From: Cliona cf. orientalis | Lineage: Eukaryota; Porifera; Demospongiae; Clionaida; Clionaidae | DNA length: 64,000 bases | Reading direction: 5' to 3' | NCBI GenBank assembly: GCA_963930775.1 | Contig: OZ005697.1 | Coordinates: 2,418,001 to 2,482,000 of the forward strand | In this document: positions 22,993-34,600 of the stretch, piece by piece | How the letters are laid out: each line of letters begins with the position of its first letter | Position numbering within the stretch: the first letter of the stretch is position 1 | Made by a program: the position numbers and the translations under genes | Notes under the pieces: generated by a model | Told to the model about the DNA's origin: nothing | Seen by the model: the letters and a program-made list of their open reading frames with translations, nothing else | Database searches by the model: none

Positions 22993-24816
22993 ATGGGAGT
23001 CAAGGGATTTCTCCGTGTCATAGACGACAACCTATCCACTATCTGTGGTCCAATTGCAAGCATCCAAGGTCGACTGGTGATCGATGGAGTAAATCTGCTT
23101 CACTGCCTCTACCAAGAACACCACCTTGACTGGGCCAATGGTGGCTACTACGCCAAACTTCGTGAGATTGTACTGGAGTTCTTTGGCAACCTCCAAAGTG
23201 CTGGAGTAAGGCCAATAGTTGTCATGGATGGAGCAGGAATTGAGGGCTACGTAGATGATGTGGTCTATCGCAGGAATCGAACCATTGGAGACATCTCTGA
23301 AAACATCCGAAAGGCACACACTTCTCAAGGAAGGGAGGAAACAAGGCACTTCCTACCTGTCCTATCTCGGGACACATTCGTGCACGCAGTGAAAGAGGTG
23401 AGTGGAGTATCTCTGATATGTGCGGACGGCAAGGCTAACACGACAGTGGTCCGATTGGCTAATCATTACGGTTGTCCTGTGCTCGCTAATGATACCAATT
23501 ACTGTGTGTTTGACGTGCAGCATGGTGTCATCTTCCACAAGTACCTTACCCTTGGTCATGGTAAGTGCACGGCTTTCGTATTTGACCGAAATCGTTTCTT
23601 CCAGACTCACCTTAAGCTTAGTGACCTCAGCCTGGTTTTTGCAATGGTGGCAATTCTTGGAGATGGTGGAGACAAATCGGTACCAACTCTATACTCTAGC
23701 AAATCACCTCTACAACGCATGATTGACAACCAGCCTGGAGTGAAAGGAGGAAGAAATTGGCCTGCCAACGTTGCAGGATTCCTACAAAGGTTTGGAACAC
23801 TGGAACGCTTCAAACGTGAGATAACCACCTTTCGTGTTGATCCCAAAGTCAAAGCTCAGCTGAGCGAGAATTGCGTCAGAGCTGAGCGCTTGTACACTGT
23901 TTCTTCTACCATTAGCTGTGAAGCTCTTCAAGACACCACCACCATTAAGTGTTCCTATCCATGCGATGTCCCTTCACCACTCTTACGGCTGTTTCGAAAT
24001 GGAGATCTTCCCAGCTTCATGATGGACGCTGTAGCTGTGGGAAAGACCTGCCTATGTCAGCAGCCAGGAGATGTGAATCAAGCACCAGTATCTACCCTAG
24101 GTTGTCCAGTTCGTGTGGCTGCATATGGCTTTGCAAGCGGACTGATGAATCAGCGACAAAGTCCAAATATGGTCATTGAGTATTACCGAAATGCTTACAG
24201 TGCTCAAGGTCAGCTGACGTATACGGCACATCAGATTAACCCCACTTGTAACACACGAGAGCTAATGGTGACAAACATCGCTCAGCTTGACGAAATGACT
24301 AGGATTTCACTTGCTAAGCAAGCAATCTGTGACATACTTGGGCTTTGCTTAGAAGTGATTAGTGCCTTTGATAACGACGAAGAGAAGTCCTGGATGCTTG
24401 TTGTTGCCATCACCCACTTTTGGGCACAAAACCAACGGAGAAATCGTATGCTCCCAAACGCCGATCTGGTCATTAGAGCCTTGGTATACAGCTTCGTGAA
24501 ATGCTCCAGTCAAGTCCAAGACAAGAGCTCCAGCCGACGATCGCAGTCTCCCATCCCAGCCGACACATTCAGGGACCCCAAGTGGATCAAAGCCTACCAT
24601 GCTGCTCTCGAATGGCAGTGTCTATACGCCGATGTGGTTGGTCTCAATGCTATCCTAATGCAGCCGCTTGAAGTGCCATCTCCTGCGTGTCTCTATGACG
24701 GTCCTACTGTGCTACACTATGCCATTCGTGGGGGCATCGAGGGGAAAGTACAACAATTGACCCAAAGGGAGAGACAGCTTTATGAAAAGCTACTGGCAGC
24801 CATCACTACTGCTTGA
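22993..24816 (+). CDS. ASTE1: Asteroid homolog 1-like XPG/FEN1-fold protein, active site degenerate
   Basis: Single exon, 607 residues. The N-terminus MGVKGFLRVIDDN and LVIDGVNLLHCLY (Asp31) are the XPG N-domain start, and RPIVVMDG (Asp79) is the second acidic motif. The XPG-I part at about residues 128-174 aligns with the asteroid/FEN1 pattern, but the metal-binding EAD-type motif reads DGKANTT (145-151) and the DSDF-type motif reads NDTNY (166-170). The expected Glu/Asp and last Asp are thus replaced by Lys/Asn and Asn. The C-terminal half is the helical asteroid-specific region. Family members are XPG-like nucleases of poorly known role; this copy is probably not a competent nuclease (inference). 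The intronless structure suggests an old retrocopy or a naturally single-exon family. It is tail to tail with the beta-helix gene. Its 3' end is also found broken at 31077-31422. Confidence 0.85.
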   Translation: MGVKGFLRVIDDNLSTICGPIASIQGRLVIDGVNLLHCLYQEHHLDWANGGYYAKLREIVLEFFGNLQSAGVRPIVVMDGAGIEGYVDDVVYRRNRTIGDISENIRKAHTSQGREETRHFLPVLSRDTFVHAVKEVSGVSLICADGKANTTVVRLANHYGCPVLANDTNYCVFDVQHGVIFHKYLTLGHGKCTAFVFDRNRFFQTHLKLSDLSLVFAMVAILGDGGDKSVPTLYSSKSPLQRMIDNQPGVKGGRNWPANVAGFLQRFGTLERFKREITTFRVDPKVKAQLSENCVRAERLYTVSSTISCEALQDTTTIKCSYPCDVPSPLLRLFRNGDLPSFMMDAVAVGKTCLCQQPGDVNQAPVSTLGCPVRVAAYGFASGLMNQRQSPNMVIEYYRNAYSAQGQLTYTAHQINPTCNTRELMVTNIAQLDEMTRISLAKQAICDILGLCLEVISAFDNDEEKSWMLVVAITHFWAQNQRRNRMLPNADLVIRALVYSFVKCSSQVQDKSSSRRSQSPIPADTFRDPKWIKAYHAALEWQCLYADVVGLNAILMQPLEVPSPACLYDGPTVLHYAIRGGIEGKVQQLTQRERQLYEKLLAAITTA

Positions 24817-25124
24817 GAACAGTTAAAGCAGCACAAACTCATCGCTGAACTATAAAGTTATTAGATTCTCTGTTGAGTTACATTTGTATTATTACGTAGC
24901 TGTATAGCTGTAGCTGTATAGCTAGCTGCTGTATATTCTTAATATTTTTATAGCACCTCAGTATTATAGAAAACATGTAGTACAAGCTCTGTATTGTTAC
25001 CCATCACAAGTTTATACAAAAAATTATACAATGTTAACCACCGCTGCAGTGGATCACAAAAGCAACTAATTTAGGATGTATTGTTTCAGCTACTGCAATG
25101 ATGGCAGACTGAATGAAATTTATC
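24817..25124. other. Tail-to-tail spacer, ASTE1 / beta-helix gene
   Basis: 308 bp between two convergent stop codons. It contains TAGCTGTA/TAGC simple repeats and is conserved, with small deletions, in the duplicated copy (31423-31683). Confidence 0.6.
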
Positions 25125-28100
25125 TCAAAGTTGTTCTAATAAGGGCTCTCTTAAATCAGCAGTGTAATGGTCACTGACTTGTGACTCTGTCACATACTGA
25201 TCTCTCGTGCTTAAATTAAGTGTGCACGCTCCCATGTTCAAATTCTTGCATGTTTCTTGTTCTGTAGAGGCAGCACGAGACCTTGTCAGCCACACTTCTG
25301 TATTCGTAGGTTTGTAATGAACTCTGGCATTCTCTATGTTGGTAGCATGATCAACTTTCTTTCTACCCATCCACTGCAGAATACTTTCACTTGCTTTCTT
25401 ATAACTCTTTATCTCACAGAGGGTGTAGTGGATATGGTACAGTAGAGTGCACACAGTCATCACAAACGTTATGCTAACTGAGATACGAATTGCTACTATC
25501 TGACCATCTGGATTGTCTGCCGAGTTGAAGCTTACTAGACTGAACAGCATGAGATTGAAGTAGTATATAGTCTCTAAATAGTCCAATAAACGTCGCTTGT
25601 AGATTCCGTCCCCTAAATATGCCTTCAAAAGCAACAGAAATGCTACTAATATCGTTATCGCGAGAAGATTAGTGCGGGGATTGCCAGACGTATTCGCCAT
25701 GACTATGATATTTAGTAGTATACGAATAAAGAGTAGCAGTCCAGTCCAGTAGCGATATTTCGGCTTGTAAGGAGCGTGATAGGCTTCCATGAAAGAATGG
25801 AGCTTAGTGTTCCTAAGCCACCGAAACATAAACTTATTAGGAGCTCGAATCAGCCACTGCCAAGCAAACAGGAGAAAAGTGTAGACAAGACCGAGAATGA
25901 GAATAAACACTGCTATGAAAAAGAGAGGAATGTGCTTGCCTTTGAAGTACTTCACACTAGCATCGGGAAGCCACACCACTTGACGCGAGCCATTGGGACA
26001 CTTCAGGACTGCAAATCCAAGTATGTCTATTACTGCTTGAAGAAGCACTGTGTACATGAGCAAGATAATGGTTGCTAAAGTGGCCACTGGATTTCTTTTT
26101 CCAACTATCCGTGCACATCTTGAAGAGTACTTGCTTAAAAGTATGATGGCCACAACCAGAGACAAGGTATAGATGGGAAACGTGAAACAATGCCACATTT
26201 TGAGATACTGATCCACTCTGTAGGGAAGGCATCTATCTATGCCAATCCTAGTATTGATGAAGTATATGAACACAGTTAAGAAATTTGGATGCAGGGACGG
26301 AAAGAAGAGACTTCTACTCATAAGGATAATGTTTGCATAAAATATCAAGCCGTTGATAGTTCCTTGAACCACCGTTACATTAAGTATTAGAAAGAGTAGG
26401 ACCATCGCTATGCCACCTAAGCATCCAAATGCCATAACAGCAATGTAGATCCCAATGGAACTCTGTGATGTGCAGTTTAGACATTGAGGGGTGGCGATGG
26501 ATAACCACAAGCCTTCCCTGCATTGTCCACACAATAAACCTGCACGATTGTATGCACACTGATCCTGAGCATAAAAGTCACTTGAATTATTCAGGCTTAT
26601 GTTGACAGTCATTGGTGGTTTACAGAAATCATAAGGACAGCTGGGATGAACAAGATAACCACAATTGTTAACGAAGCCTATCCAGGAGTTTTTCCTCTTC
26701 AGAAATGTTGCATTCTCAGAATTACACGTTGAAACATAATTATTTATATCACTGTGACATACACAATCACATCTATACTTATGATCACGTTGATTATCTT
26801 CTTGAAAGCCGACTGGGCAGTTGCATTTCTTGAAGGACACTTCTACAGTCCTATTTGATAGCCCTGCGTCCATGCATGGACTGTCATCAACATACACAAC
26901 AAGAGTTACATTCGTAGTGGTATTGGGAGAGAAGACACTGAGATTCAAGGGTGAACATATGCCTTCTACAAATTGCAGTGGCTGTCCCTTATCTAAAGTA
27001 CTAGGACCAGTTTCTGGCACTAAATAGATGCTAATGGGCATCTTTTCAGTTATACTTCTGTTGACCTGATCAACCACAGTCACATTAACGTTAAATTTCT
27101 CTCCTCTCATGACGTTTACAGTATGCCACTCATGATGACAGTCTGGTTTGTTTTCTTTACAGAAACAAACACGAAGGCTTTCGGATGCCAAGCCATCAAA
27201 TTCATCAATCGTATCAGTTACATTCTGAAAATAGATGAGTGCATGATATGGTGTAATATTCAGGCTGCTGTGGAACGTCCTCTTATATATAGTAGCCATG
27301 GGGCTCACAGTACACCTATCTAGCAATCCACCATAAAGTATTGATTCATTGTTGTTTGCCGTATTATTAATGAAAGTTATATTGCTATTGAAGGTTCCAG
27401 TATCCTCGTCATCGTGCAGTATTTGAAAGAAGCATTCAGTGTGTACATCATAATCCACATAAGATTTACTGGCACACACACTTGGGTATGTGCTATCATT
27501 AACATATATTGCTCCACCCTTGAGTTTAGCGCTATTCCCGGTAAATAACATTTCATACTGAAAATGATTACTTTCAAGGCTATACATCTTCGAGTTTATT
27601 TCAAGATAGATGCCACCACCAATTTCAGCTGCATTATCACTTACAGTTAGTCGGCCAAAGCTGATTTTCGATGACTGTGTGAGCCAATCATCAGTGCCAT
27701 CCCGTAGCACTATCACAGATTCGACTGCACTAATTGCACCACCTGCATGTGATGCAGTATTGTTTGTGAAATTGCACTCAGCAAAACAGAACACACGAGA
27801 AGCATAGAAAAAGGCTCCACCGCCATTCATTTTAGCTTGATTTCCAGCCACAATTAAACTACCATAAAAGGTTATAAAGGTTTCTGAAATGTACATGGCA
27901 CCACCAGACTTATCGGAATGATTATCTAAAAATGATACAGTTCCACTTAAGACTGCTGTACTCTGAATAATGGTAAGAGTTCCTTGAGCTCGATAGTTCT
28001 CTGCTTGTGAAAAATTATCAAATTTCTGTCTGCAGTTCTCAAATAAAACTGTTCCATTGAAGTCTATGCCGCTGTTTCTTACTAAAAAAGATCCAGAATT

Positions 28101-29063
28101 GTTTGAATACTTAACTTCACCAATAATATTAGAAGATGTTTTCACAAGATAAATTATGCTAAGAGTCCCAACGTTTTCAGATATTGTAGTGTTTTCAATT
28201 GAAACACTGCTCTGTGAAGCACAAAACGTACACTCCCAAGCAGAATTATTTATAAATTCGCTATTAACAATGGATACTTGTGAGTCCTTGGTACTCACTA
28301 TTAGCCCTCCACTATTGTTTCTTACAATGCTACTCTCCAACTTGACATTGCTGTCTAACACCTTAATTAGGGCTGGATGGTCTTCATGCTCGGTAACGGT
28401 GCTATTACAGAAAGTGGTGGAAGTGATATTTATCTCACTTTTGTTTTCAACATGTATCATTTTACCACTTAGAGTGACAAACTTGCTATTCACAAGTACA
28501 AGAATCGTTTCAGAAATAACAATCATGGGATCACTGTATATAGAGTCATTGTTCACGGATGTAAAAGTACAGTTTTTAACAGTTGCATTGGTGCTACTGA
28601 AGTTAAGCATTGTTTGCCAGTCAGCTTCAAGGGGACTGGTAAAAATACAGTTGTCAATTGTAATGTTCAATGATTTGGCTCTGATCCTCTGGCAACCAAT
28701 AATATTCAGTCTCAAAGGAGTAGCACTGCCACAGTGCCAGGATCCTTCACCACTACTGTTGATGAGCTTGTATTTCTCAGCATCTTGTAGAGTAAAATTA
28801 TTTGAACAGGTTAATGTCAGTTTAGGTGCCGAATTATCAGTGCTAGCTATAGTCCACTGAACATTATCAGAATCAAAATCAGTATCGGATTCATCTACAT
28901 ACCGTTGTATGGTGAATCCAATTGAAGAGTTGCTGCATATATTGACGTTGCATGCCTTTACTACACAGAATATGAATGCCAAACCTTGCAAAATTCTATG
29001 TAGTTGACACATTACAGCCATAATCAGAAAACGTCGTTTCATTCTCCTGCAACTTGTGTACAC
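25125..29063 (-). CDS. Secreted-end beta-helix protein with C-terminal multi-span membrane domain (copy 1)
   Basis: Uninterrupted frame of 1312 codons. The start shared with the second copy is the ATG at 29021 (MAVMCQLHRILQGLAFIFC, a signal peptide); the 14 codons before it are probably not used. Residues about 70-560 carry Asn-rich parallel beta-helix turns with recurring G-G-A/G-A/I-x-Y/F motifs (SGGAMYISE, GGGAFFYASR, AGGAISAVES, GGGIYLEINS, KGGAIYVNDS) and many N-glycosylation sites, as in PbH1/pectin-lyase-like folds. A Cys-rich linker follows (CNCPVGFQ, CDCVCHSD, AGLLCGQCREGLWL). The last ~420 residues hold about nine or ten hydrophobic spans starting at SSIGIYIAVMAFGCLGG, then a short cytoplasmic tail. 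I do not recognise a named family. The layout resembles an adhesion-type receptor or a channel with a beta-helix ectodomain, but no known signature motif was seen. Confidence 0.85.
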   Translation of the reverse strand: MYTSCRRMKRRFLIMAVMCQLHRILQGLAFIFCVVKACNVNICSNSSIGFTIQRYVDESDTDFDSDNVQWTIASTDNSAPKLTLTCSNNFTLQDAEKYKLINSSGEGSWHCGSATPLRLNIIGCQRIRAKSLNITIDNCIFTSPLEADWQTMLNFSSTNATVKNCTFTSVNNDSIYSDPMIVISETILVLVNSKFVTLSGKMIHVENKSEINITSTTFCNSTVTEHEDHPALIKVLDSNVKLESSIVRNNSGGLIVSTKDSQVSIVNSEFINNSAWECTFCASQSSVSIENTTISENVGTLSIIYLVKTSSNIIGEVKYSNNSGSFLVRNSGIDFNGTVLFENCRQKFDNFSQAENYRAQGTLTIIQSTAVLSGTVSFLDNHSDKSGGAMYISETFITFYGSLIVAGNQAKMNGGGAFFYASRVFCFAECNFTNNTASHAGGAISAVESVIVLRDGTDDWLTQSSKISFGRLTVSDNAAEIGGGIYLEINSKMYSLESNHFQYEMLFTGNSAKLKGGAIYVNDSTYPSVCASKSYVDYDVHTECFFQILHDDEDTGTFNSNITFINNTANNNESILYGGLLDRCTVSPMATIYKRTFHSSLNITPYHALIYFQNVTDTIDEFDGLASESLRVCFCKENKPDCHHEWHTVNVMRGEKFNVNVTVVDQVNRSITEKMPISIYLVPETGPSTLDKGQPLQFVEGICSPLNLSVFSPNTTTNVTLVVYVDDSPCMDAGLSNRTVEVSFKKCNCPVGFQEDNQRDHKYRCDCVCHSDINNYVSTCNSENATFLKRKNSWIGFVNNCGYLVHPSCPYDFCKPPMTVNISLNNSSDFYAQDQCAYNRAGLLCGQCREGLWLSIATPQCLNCTSQSSIGIYIAVMAFGCLGGIAMVLLFLILNVTVVQGTINGLIFYANIILMSRSLFFPSLHPNFLTVFIYFINTRIGIDRCLPYRVDQYLKMWHCFTFPIYTLSLVVAIILLSKYSSRCARIVGKRNPVATLATIILLMYTVLLQAVIDILGFAVLKCPNGSRQVVWLPDASVKYFKGKHIPLFFIAVFILILGLVYTFLLFAWQWLIRAPNKFMFRWLRNTKLHSFMEAYHAPYKPKYRYWTGLLLFIRILLNIIVMANTSGNPRTNLLAITILVAFLLLLKAYLGDGIYKRRLLDYLETIYYFNLMLFSLVSFNSADNPDGQIVAIRISVSITFVMTVCTLLYHIHYTLCEIKSYKKASESILQWMGRKKVDHATNIENARVHYKPTNTEVWLTRSRAASTEQETCKNLNMGACTLNLSTRDQYVTESQVSDHYTADLREPLLEQL

Positions 29064-29455
29064 ATTAATGCCAGATTAGCTCTAAGACTTTGATGGTTCA
29101 ACAAGAACTTCATTTATGGTTGCTTTCCCAAATCCCAATAGGTGGTCCCATATGATATACATGAAGTGAAAGATCAACTTTACATCAGTAGTCATATGCG
29201 TTGCATGGCACATGCTTCAACAGTTGCATGCAGAAAAGGGGTAGCTATAAAGGGCTGGGGCCGGGGCGAGACAGGGATGAAGCTAATGTTTAATATACTT
29301 GCACAGCAGTGTTATTCAAGGTTCAATGGCTCATAGCAGCAACAATCCTAGTGTGTTGTATCGAACTCCATGCTGTGGTGTCGACATCAACTCAACTTCC
29401 CTCATTGGGTCATTAGATGTTTACGTGAAAGTAGGAAAATTGCCATGATTCTATC

Positions 29456-29798
29456 ATGGGAATATTTTATGTGACTTCTCCCTTGGGTTAAACATGGGGA
29501 GATTTTACGTGACTTCTGCCATGATCTAGCTACTCATGGGAGGATTTTACGTCAGATGTAAAGTATTCCCAGTGTTTACATTTGTTACTTTATATGGGAA
29601 GATTTTACGTAAAGTCAAAGTTCTTACGTAAAATCTTCCCATGTAATACTGACTTGCCAACGCGATAATCAGGGGGCGCTTTATGTGACCTCTGACCTCA
29701 CGTAAAATCTTTCCAGATATATACAATGTATAGGTATGTGGGCTGATAATACTGCAACAACACACTGCTCACTTTAATCTCACATAAAACCTTCCCAT
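29456..29798. repeat. Cluster of GGGAAGATTTTACGT motifs in both orientations
   Basis: Four forward copies near 29456, 29494, 29534 and 29593 (TGGGAAGATTTTACGT and variants) and three inverted copies near 29624, 29697 and 29779. The central pair forms a perfect 19-bp hairpin: 29594-29612 (ATGGGAAGATTTTACGTAA) against 29624-29642 with an 11-base loop. Confidence 0.88.
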
Positions 29799-31013
29799 AT
29801 ATATAGACAATGTATTGTGGGATGATATTAATGTCAGCAAAAGATATGCTGTAAGTGATCCATATGCATGGAGGCTGACCTTTGACCCCAACATTCCCTT
29901 GAGGAAGATATGCACACCCTAAACTCATTGGGCACATTAATATTAATTTCAAATTAGTAAACGCAACAAGGATATAACTTAAATAAATTTTCATGATTGC
30001 CGCACCTGAGTCAGAATTAATTTAGTTAATTGTCACGCGGTGTCAGAGGGAAAGGGGGATTTAGCTAGCTAGCTATATGAGCATTGTTCATTATATTATA
30101 TCATTTATGGTGACGAGTATGAGGTATGCCATGGGAGTGGTCTGTGAATAATTAAGGCTAGACCAGAGTTGATCTCGAAAACAATTGACAATGACACTCA
30201 TCTTTATTACGGAACTGCTTAATGTAGCTAGCTACATTTACTGTGCATGCACACTTAGCCCGCACACATCTACAACAGTGCTTTCTGATCAGCCCCACCC
30301 TCGTCAGAAACATTTAGAAATCTGATTGGTTTGTTGGTTTAAGCGGGCATGGGATTCTTCCAGTTAGCTACATTGTCTGAAGGTGTTTCAGGTTAGCTAG
30401 CTATGACTATTAGCAAGTTCAGTGTGTGAATGTTTGTCCTGCATGGTTGTAATCTGCTGGAGTTTGGCCACATGTTCTTTTCAGAACACACAAAAATAAT
30501 AGCTAGCTACTTTCCTTCCGATGAGGAGACTGTATTTATAAGTCTCAGTGTGGTGAATTAAGATTTGGAGCTTATGGATGATGATGATCATTAACCAACA
30601 TCCAAACATTGACTTTCAATTCACGATCAGTATAATAATAATATAATTAAGCTTTACACAATGTACTTATAGATATAGCTATTATGTGATTACAAAAGTT
30701 GATTAGTTGATTAATAGTATCCCATGATTATCCATGATAGACAATAACAAGTTGGATCACGTATAGCCATAGCTAGCTAGCATTATGTTATTCATGCTAC
30801 AACTGAGTCTGTACATGTATATACCTTAAGGCTACGATTATTTTTAGTGGATTATGGATATGGAAATGGAGCATTTAGCTAGCGGGTATTATAATTTTTA
30901 ATTTTGCAAAATTTAGTACCCACAAATAAAAGTGTTCTTAAAATAAAGTAGCTACATGTAGGTTAATTATTGGTCATCACTGCATACTATGACTACAAGC
31001 TTGATAGGTTATT

Positions 31014-31056
31014 AGCCTCATACCCCTCCCTTTTTTGAGCACCTGGGTATGAGGCT
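31014..31056. repeat. 12-bp inverted repeat at duplication breakpoint
   Basis: AGCCTCATACCC (31014-31025) and GGGTATGAGGCT (31045-31056) are exact reverse complements around a 19-base loop, about 20 bp before the left edge of the second duplicated block. Confidence 0.85.
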
Positions 31057-31076
31057 CTATAGATGGATTCATGGTG

Positions 31077-31422
31077 TACAGCTTTGTGAAATGCTCCAGT
31101 CAAGTCCAAGATGAGGGCTCCAGCCAACGGTCACAGTCTCCCATCCCAGCTGACACATTCAGGGACCCCAAGTGGATCAAAGCCTATACCATGCTGCTCT
31201 TGAATGGCAGTGTATATACGCCGATGCAGTTGGTCTCAATGCTATCCTAATGCAGCCACTTGATCATGAAGTATATACCATCTCCTGCATGTCTCTATGA
31301 CGGTCCTACTGTGCTATATACACTATGCCATTCGTGGGGGCATTGAGGGGAAAGTCCAACAATTGACCCAAAGGGGGAGACAGCTTTATGAAAAGCTACT
31401 GGCAGCCGTCACTACTGCTTGA
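31077..31422 (+). pseudogene. Broken 3' fragment of ASTE1
   Basis: Matches the last ~330 bases of the ASTE1 coding region (from TACAGCTT at about 24486 to the same TGA stop) but lacks everything upstream. It carries several small TA-type insertions relative to the parent (GCCTATACCATG for GCCTACCATG, CTATATACACTATG for CTACACTATG, and TTGATCATGAAGTATATACC for TTGAAGTGCC), which shift the frame. It is a passenger of the segmental duplication and is not translatable as the parent protein. Confidence 0.92.
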
Positions 31423-31683
31423 GAACAGTTAAAGCAGCACAAACTCATCGCTGAACTATAAAATTATTAGATTCTCTGTTGAGTTATTATTACGTAGCTG
31501 TAGCTAGCTGCTGTATTTTGTAGCACTTCAATATTATAGAAAACATGTAGTATAAGCTCTGTATTGTTACCCATCACAAGTTTATACAAAAACATTTAAC
31601 CACCGCAGTGGATCATAAAAACAACTAAGTTAGGATGTATTGTTTCAGCTACTGCAATGATGGCAGACAGAATGAAATTTATC

Positions 31684-34600
31684 TCAAAGTTGTTCTAATA
31701 GGGGCTCTCTTAAATCAGCAGTGTAATGGTCACTGACTTGTGACTCTGTCGCATACTGATCTCTCATGCTTAAATTAAGTGTGCATGCTCCCATGTTCGA
31801 ATTCTTGCACATTTCTTGTTCTGCAGAGGCAGCACGAGACCTTGTCAGCCACACTTCTGTATTCGTAGGTTTGAAATGAACTCTGGCATTCTCCCATATA
31901 TTGGTAGCATGGTCAACTTTCTTTCTACTCATCCACTGCAGAATACTTTCACTTGCTTTCTTATAATTCTTTATCTCACAGAGGGTGTAGTGGATATGGT
32001 ACAGTAGAGTGCACACAGTCATCACAAACGTTATGCTAACTGAGATACGAATTGCTACTATCTGACCATTTGGATTGTCTGCCGAGTTGAAGCTTACTAG
32101 ACTGAACACCATGAGATTAAAGTAGTATGTAGTCTCTAAATAATCCAATAAACGTCGCTTGTAGATTCCATCCCCTAAATACGCCTTCAAAAGGAACAGA
32201 AATGCTACTAATATCGCTATTGCGAGAAGATTAGTGCGGGGATTGCCAGACGTATTTGCCATGACTATGATATTTAGTAGTATACGAATAAAGAGTAGCA
32301 GTCCAGTCCAGTAGCGGTATTTTGGCTTGTAAGGAGCGTGATAGGCTTCCATGAAAGAATGGAGTTTAGTGTTCCTAAGCCACCGAAACATAAACTTATT
32401 AGGAGCTCGAATCAGCCACTGCCAAGCAAACAGGAGAAAAGTGTAGACAAGACCGATAATGAGAATAAACACTGCTACGAAAAAGAGAGGAATGTGCTTG
32501 CCTTTGAAGTATTTCACACTAGCATCGGAAAGCCACACCACTTGATGTGAGCCATTGGGGTACTTCAGGACTGCAAATGCAAGTATGTCTGTTACTGCTT
32601 GAAGAAGCACTGTGTATATAAGCAAGATAATGGTTGCTAATGTGGCCACTGGATTTCTTTTTCCAACTATCCGTGCACATCTTGAAGAGTACTTGCTTAA
32701 AAGTATGATGGCCACAACCAGAGACAAGGTATAGATGGGAAACGTGAAACAATGCCACACTTTGAGATATTCATCCACTCTGTAGGGAAGGCATCTATCT
32801 ATGCCAATCCTAGTATTGATGAAGTATATGAACACAGTTAAGAAATTTGGATGCAGGGATGGAAAGAAGAGACTTCTACTCATTAGGACAATGTTTGCAT
32901 AAAATATCAAGCCATTGATAGTTCCCTGAACCACTGTTACATTAAACATAAGAAAGAATAGAACCATAGCTATGCCACCTATGCATCCACATACCACAAC
33001 AGCAATGTAGGTCCCAACGGAACTCTGTGAAGTGCAGTTTAGACAATTAGGGGTGGCAGCGGATAACCACAAACCTTCCCTGCATTGTCCACACAATAAA
33101 CCTGCACGATTGTATGCACACTGATCCTGAGCATAAAAGTCACTTGAATTATTCAGGCTTATGTTGACAGTCATTGGTGGTTTACAGAAATCATAAGGAC
33201 AGCTGGGATGAACAAGATAACCACTATTGTTAACGAAGCCTATCCAGGAGTTTTTCTTCTTCAGAAATGTTGCATTTTCAGGATTACACATTGAAACATA
33301 ATCATTTATATCACTGTGACATACACAATCACATCTATACTTATGATCACGTTGATTATCTTCTTGAAAGCCGATTGGGCAGTTGCATTTCTTGAAGTAC
33401 ACTTCTACAGTCCTATTTGATAGTCCTGCGTCCATGCATGGACTATCATCAACATACACAACAAGAGTTACATTCGTTGTGGTATTGGGAGAGAAGACAC
33501 TGAGATTCAAGGGTGAACATATGCCTTCTACAAATTGCAGTTGCTGTCCCTTATCTAAAGTACTAGGACCAGTTTCTGGCACGAAATAGATGCTAATGGG
33601 CATCTTTTCAGTTATACTTTTATTGACCTGATCAACCACAGTCACATTAATGTTAAATTCCTCTCCTCTCATGACGTTTACAGTAGGCCACTCATGGTGA
33701 CAGTCTGGTTTATTTTCTTTGCAAAAACAAACGCGAAGGCTTTCGGATGCGAAGCTATCAAAGTCATCAATCGTATCAGTTACATTCTGAAAATAGGTGA
33801 GTGCATGACATGGTGTAATATTCTGGCTGCTGTGGAATATCCTGTTATATATAGTAGCCATGGGGCTCACAGTACACCTATCTAGCAACCCACCATAAAG
33901 TATTGATTCATTGTTGTTTGCAGTATTACCATTGAAACTTATGCTACTGTTGAAGATTCCAATATCTTCATCATCATGCAGTATTTGAAAGAAGCATTCA
34001 GTGTGTACATCATAATCTGCATAGGATTTGCTAGCACACACACTTGGGTATGTGCTATCATTAACATATATTGCTCCACCCTTGAGTTCAGCATTATTCC
34101 CAGCAAATAAGATTTCATAATGAAAATGATTACTTTCAAGACCATAGATCTTTGAGTTTATTTCAAGGTAGATGCCACCACCAATGTGAGCTGCATTATC
34201 AATCACGTGCAGTAGGCCAGAGCTTTTTGATTGTGGCCAATCACTGCCATCCCGCAGCATTATCAAAGAATCGACTGCACTAATAGCACCACCTGCATGT
34301 GATGCAGTATTGTTTGTGAAGTTGCACTCAGCAGAACAGAACACACGAGAAGCGTAGAAAAAGGCTCCACCGCCACTTTTATCAGCTCGATTCCCAACTA
34401 CAATCAAATCCCCATCCACGATCATTATTGATTCAGAAATGTACATGGCACCACCAGATTTATCAGAATGATTATCGAAAAACTTTGTAATTCCATACAA
34501 AATTAGAGTGCTTCGAATTGCAGTAAGAGTTCCTTGAGCTCGATAATTCTCAATCTGTGAAATATTGTCAAATATTAAATTTTGCTCACAATATTCAAAT

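Larger units (their letters stand above)
24484..29203. repeat. Segmental duplication, copy 1
   Basis: From the last fifth of ASTE1 through the whole beta-helix/multi-TM gene and about 140 bp upstream of it, this stretch matches 31077-35741 in the same order and orientation. The match continues through noncoding 3' and 5' flanks, so the event duplicated DNA rather than RNA. Confidence 0.93.
29064..31076. other. 2-kb noncoding region between the duplicated blocks
   Basis: It contains the 5' flank of beta-helix copy 1 (homology to copy 2 up to about 29203), a cluster of palindromic ACGTAAAATCTTCCC motifs (29456-29798), AT-rich DNA with TAGC repeats, and an inverted repeat (31014-31056) next to the second breakpoint. 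No gene is supported. Confidence 0.6.

Noticed and set aside
28156-28860. 234-codon + strand frame inside the beta-helix gene
   Set aside because: Antisense shadow; a similar but interrupted frame occurs in the duplicated copy, while the minus strand is open through both copies and has signal peptide and domain structure.
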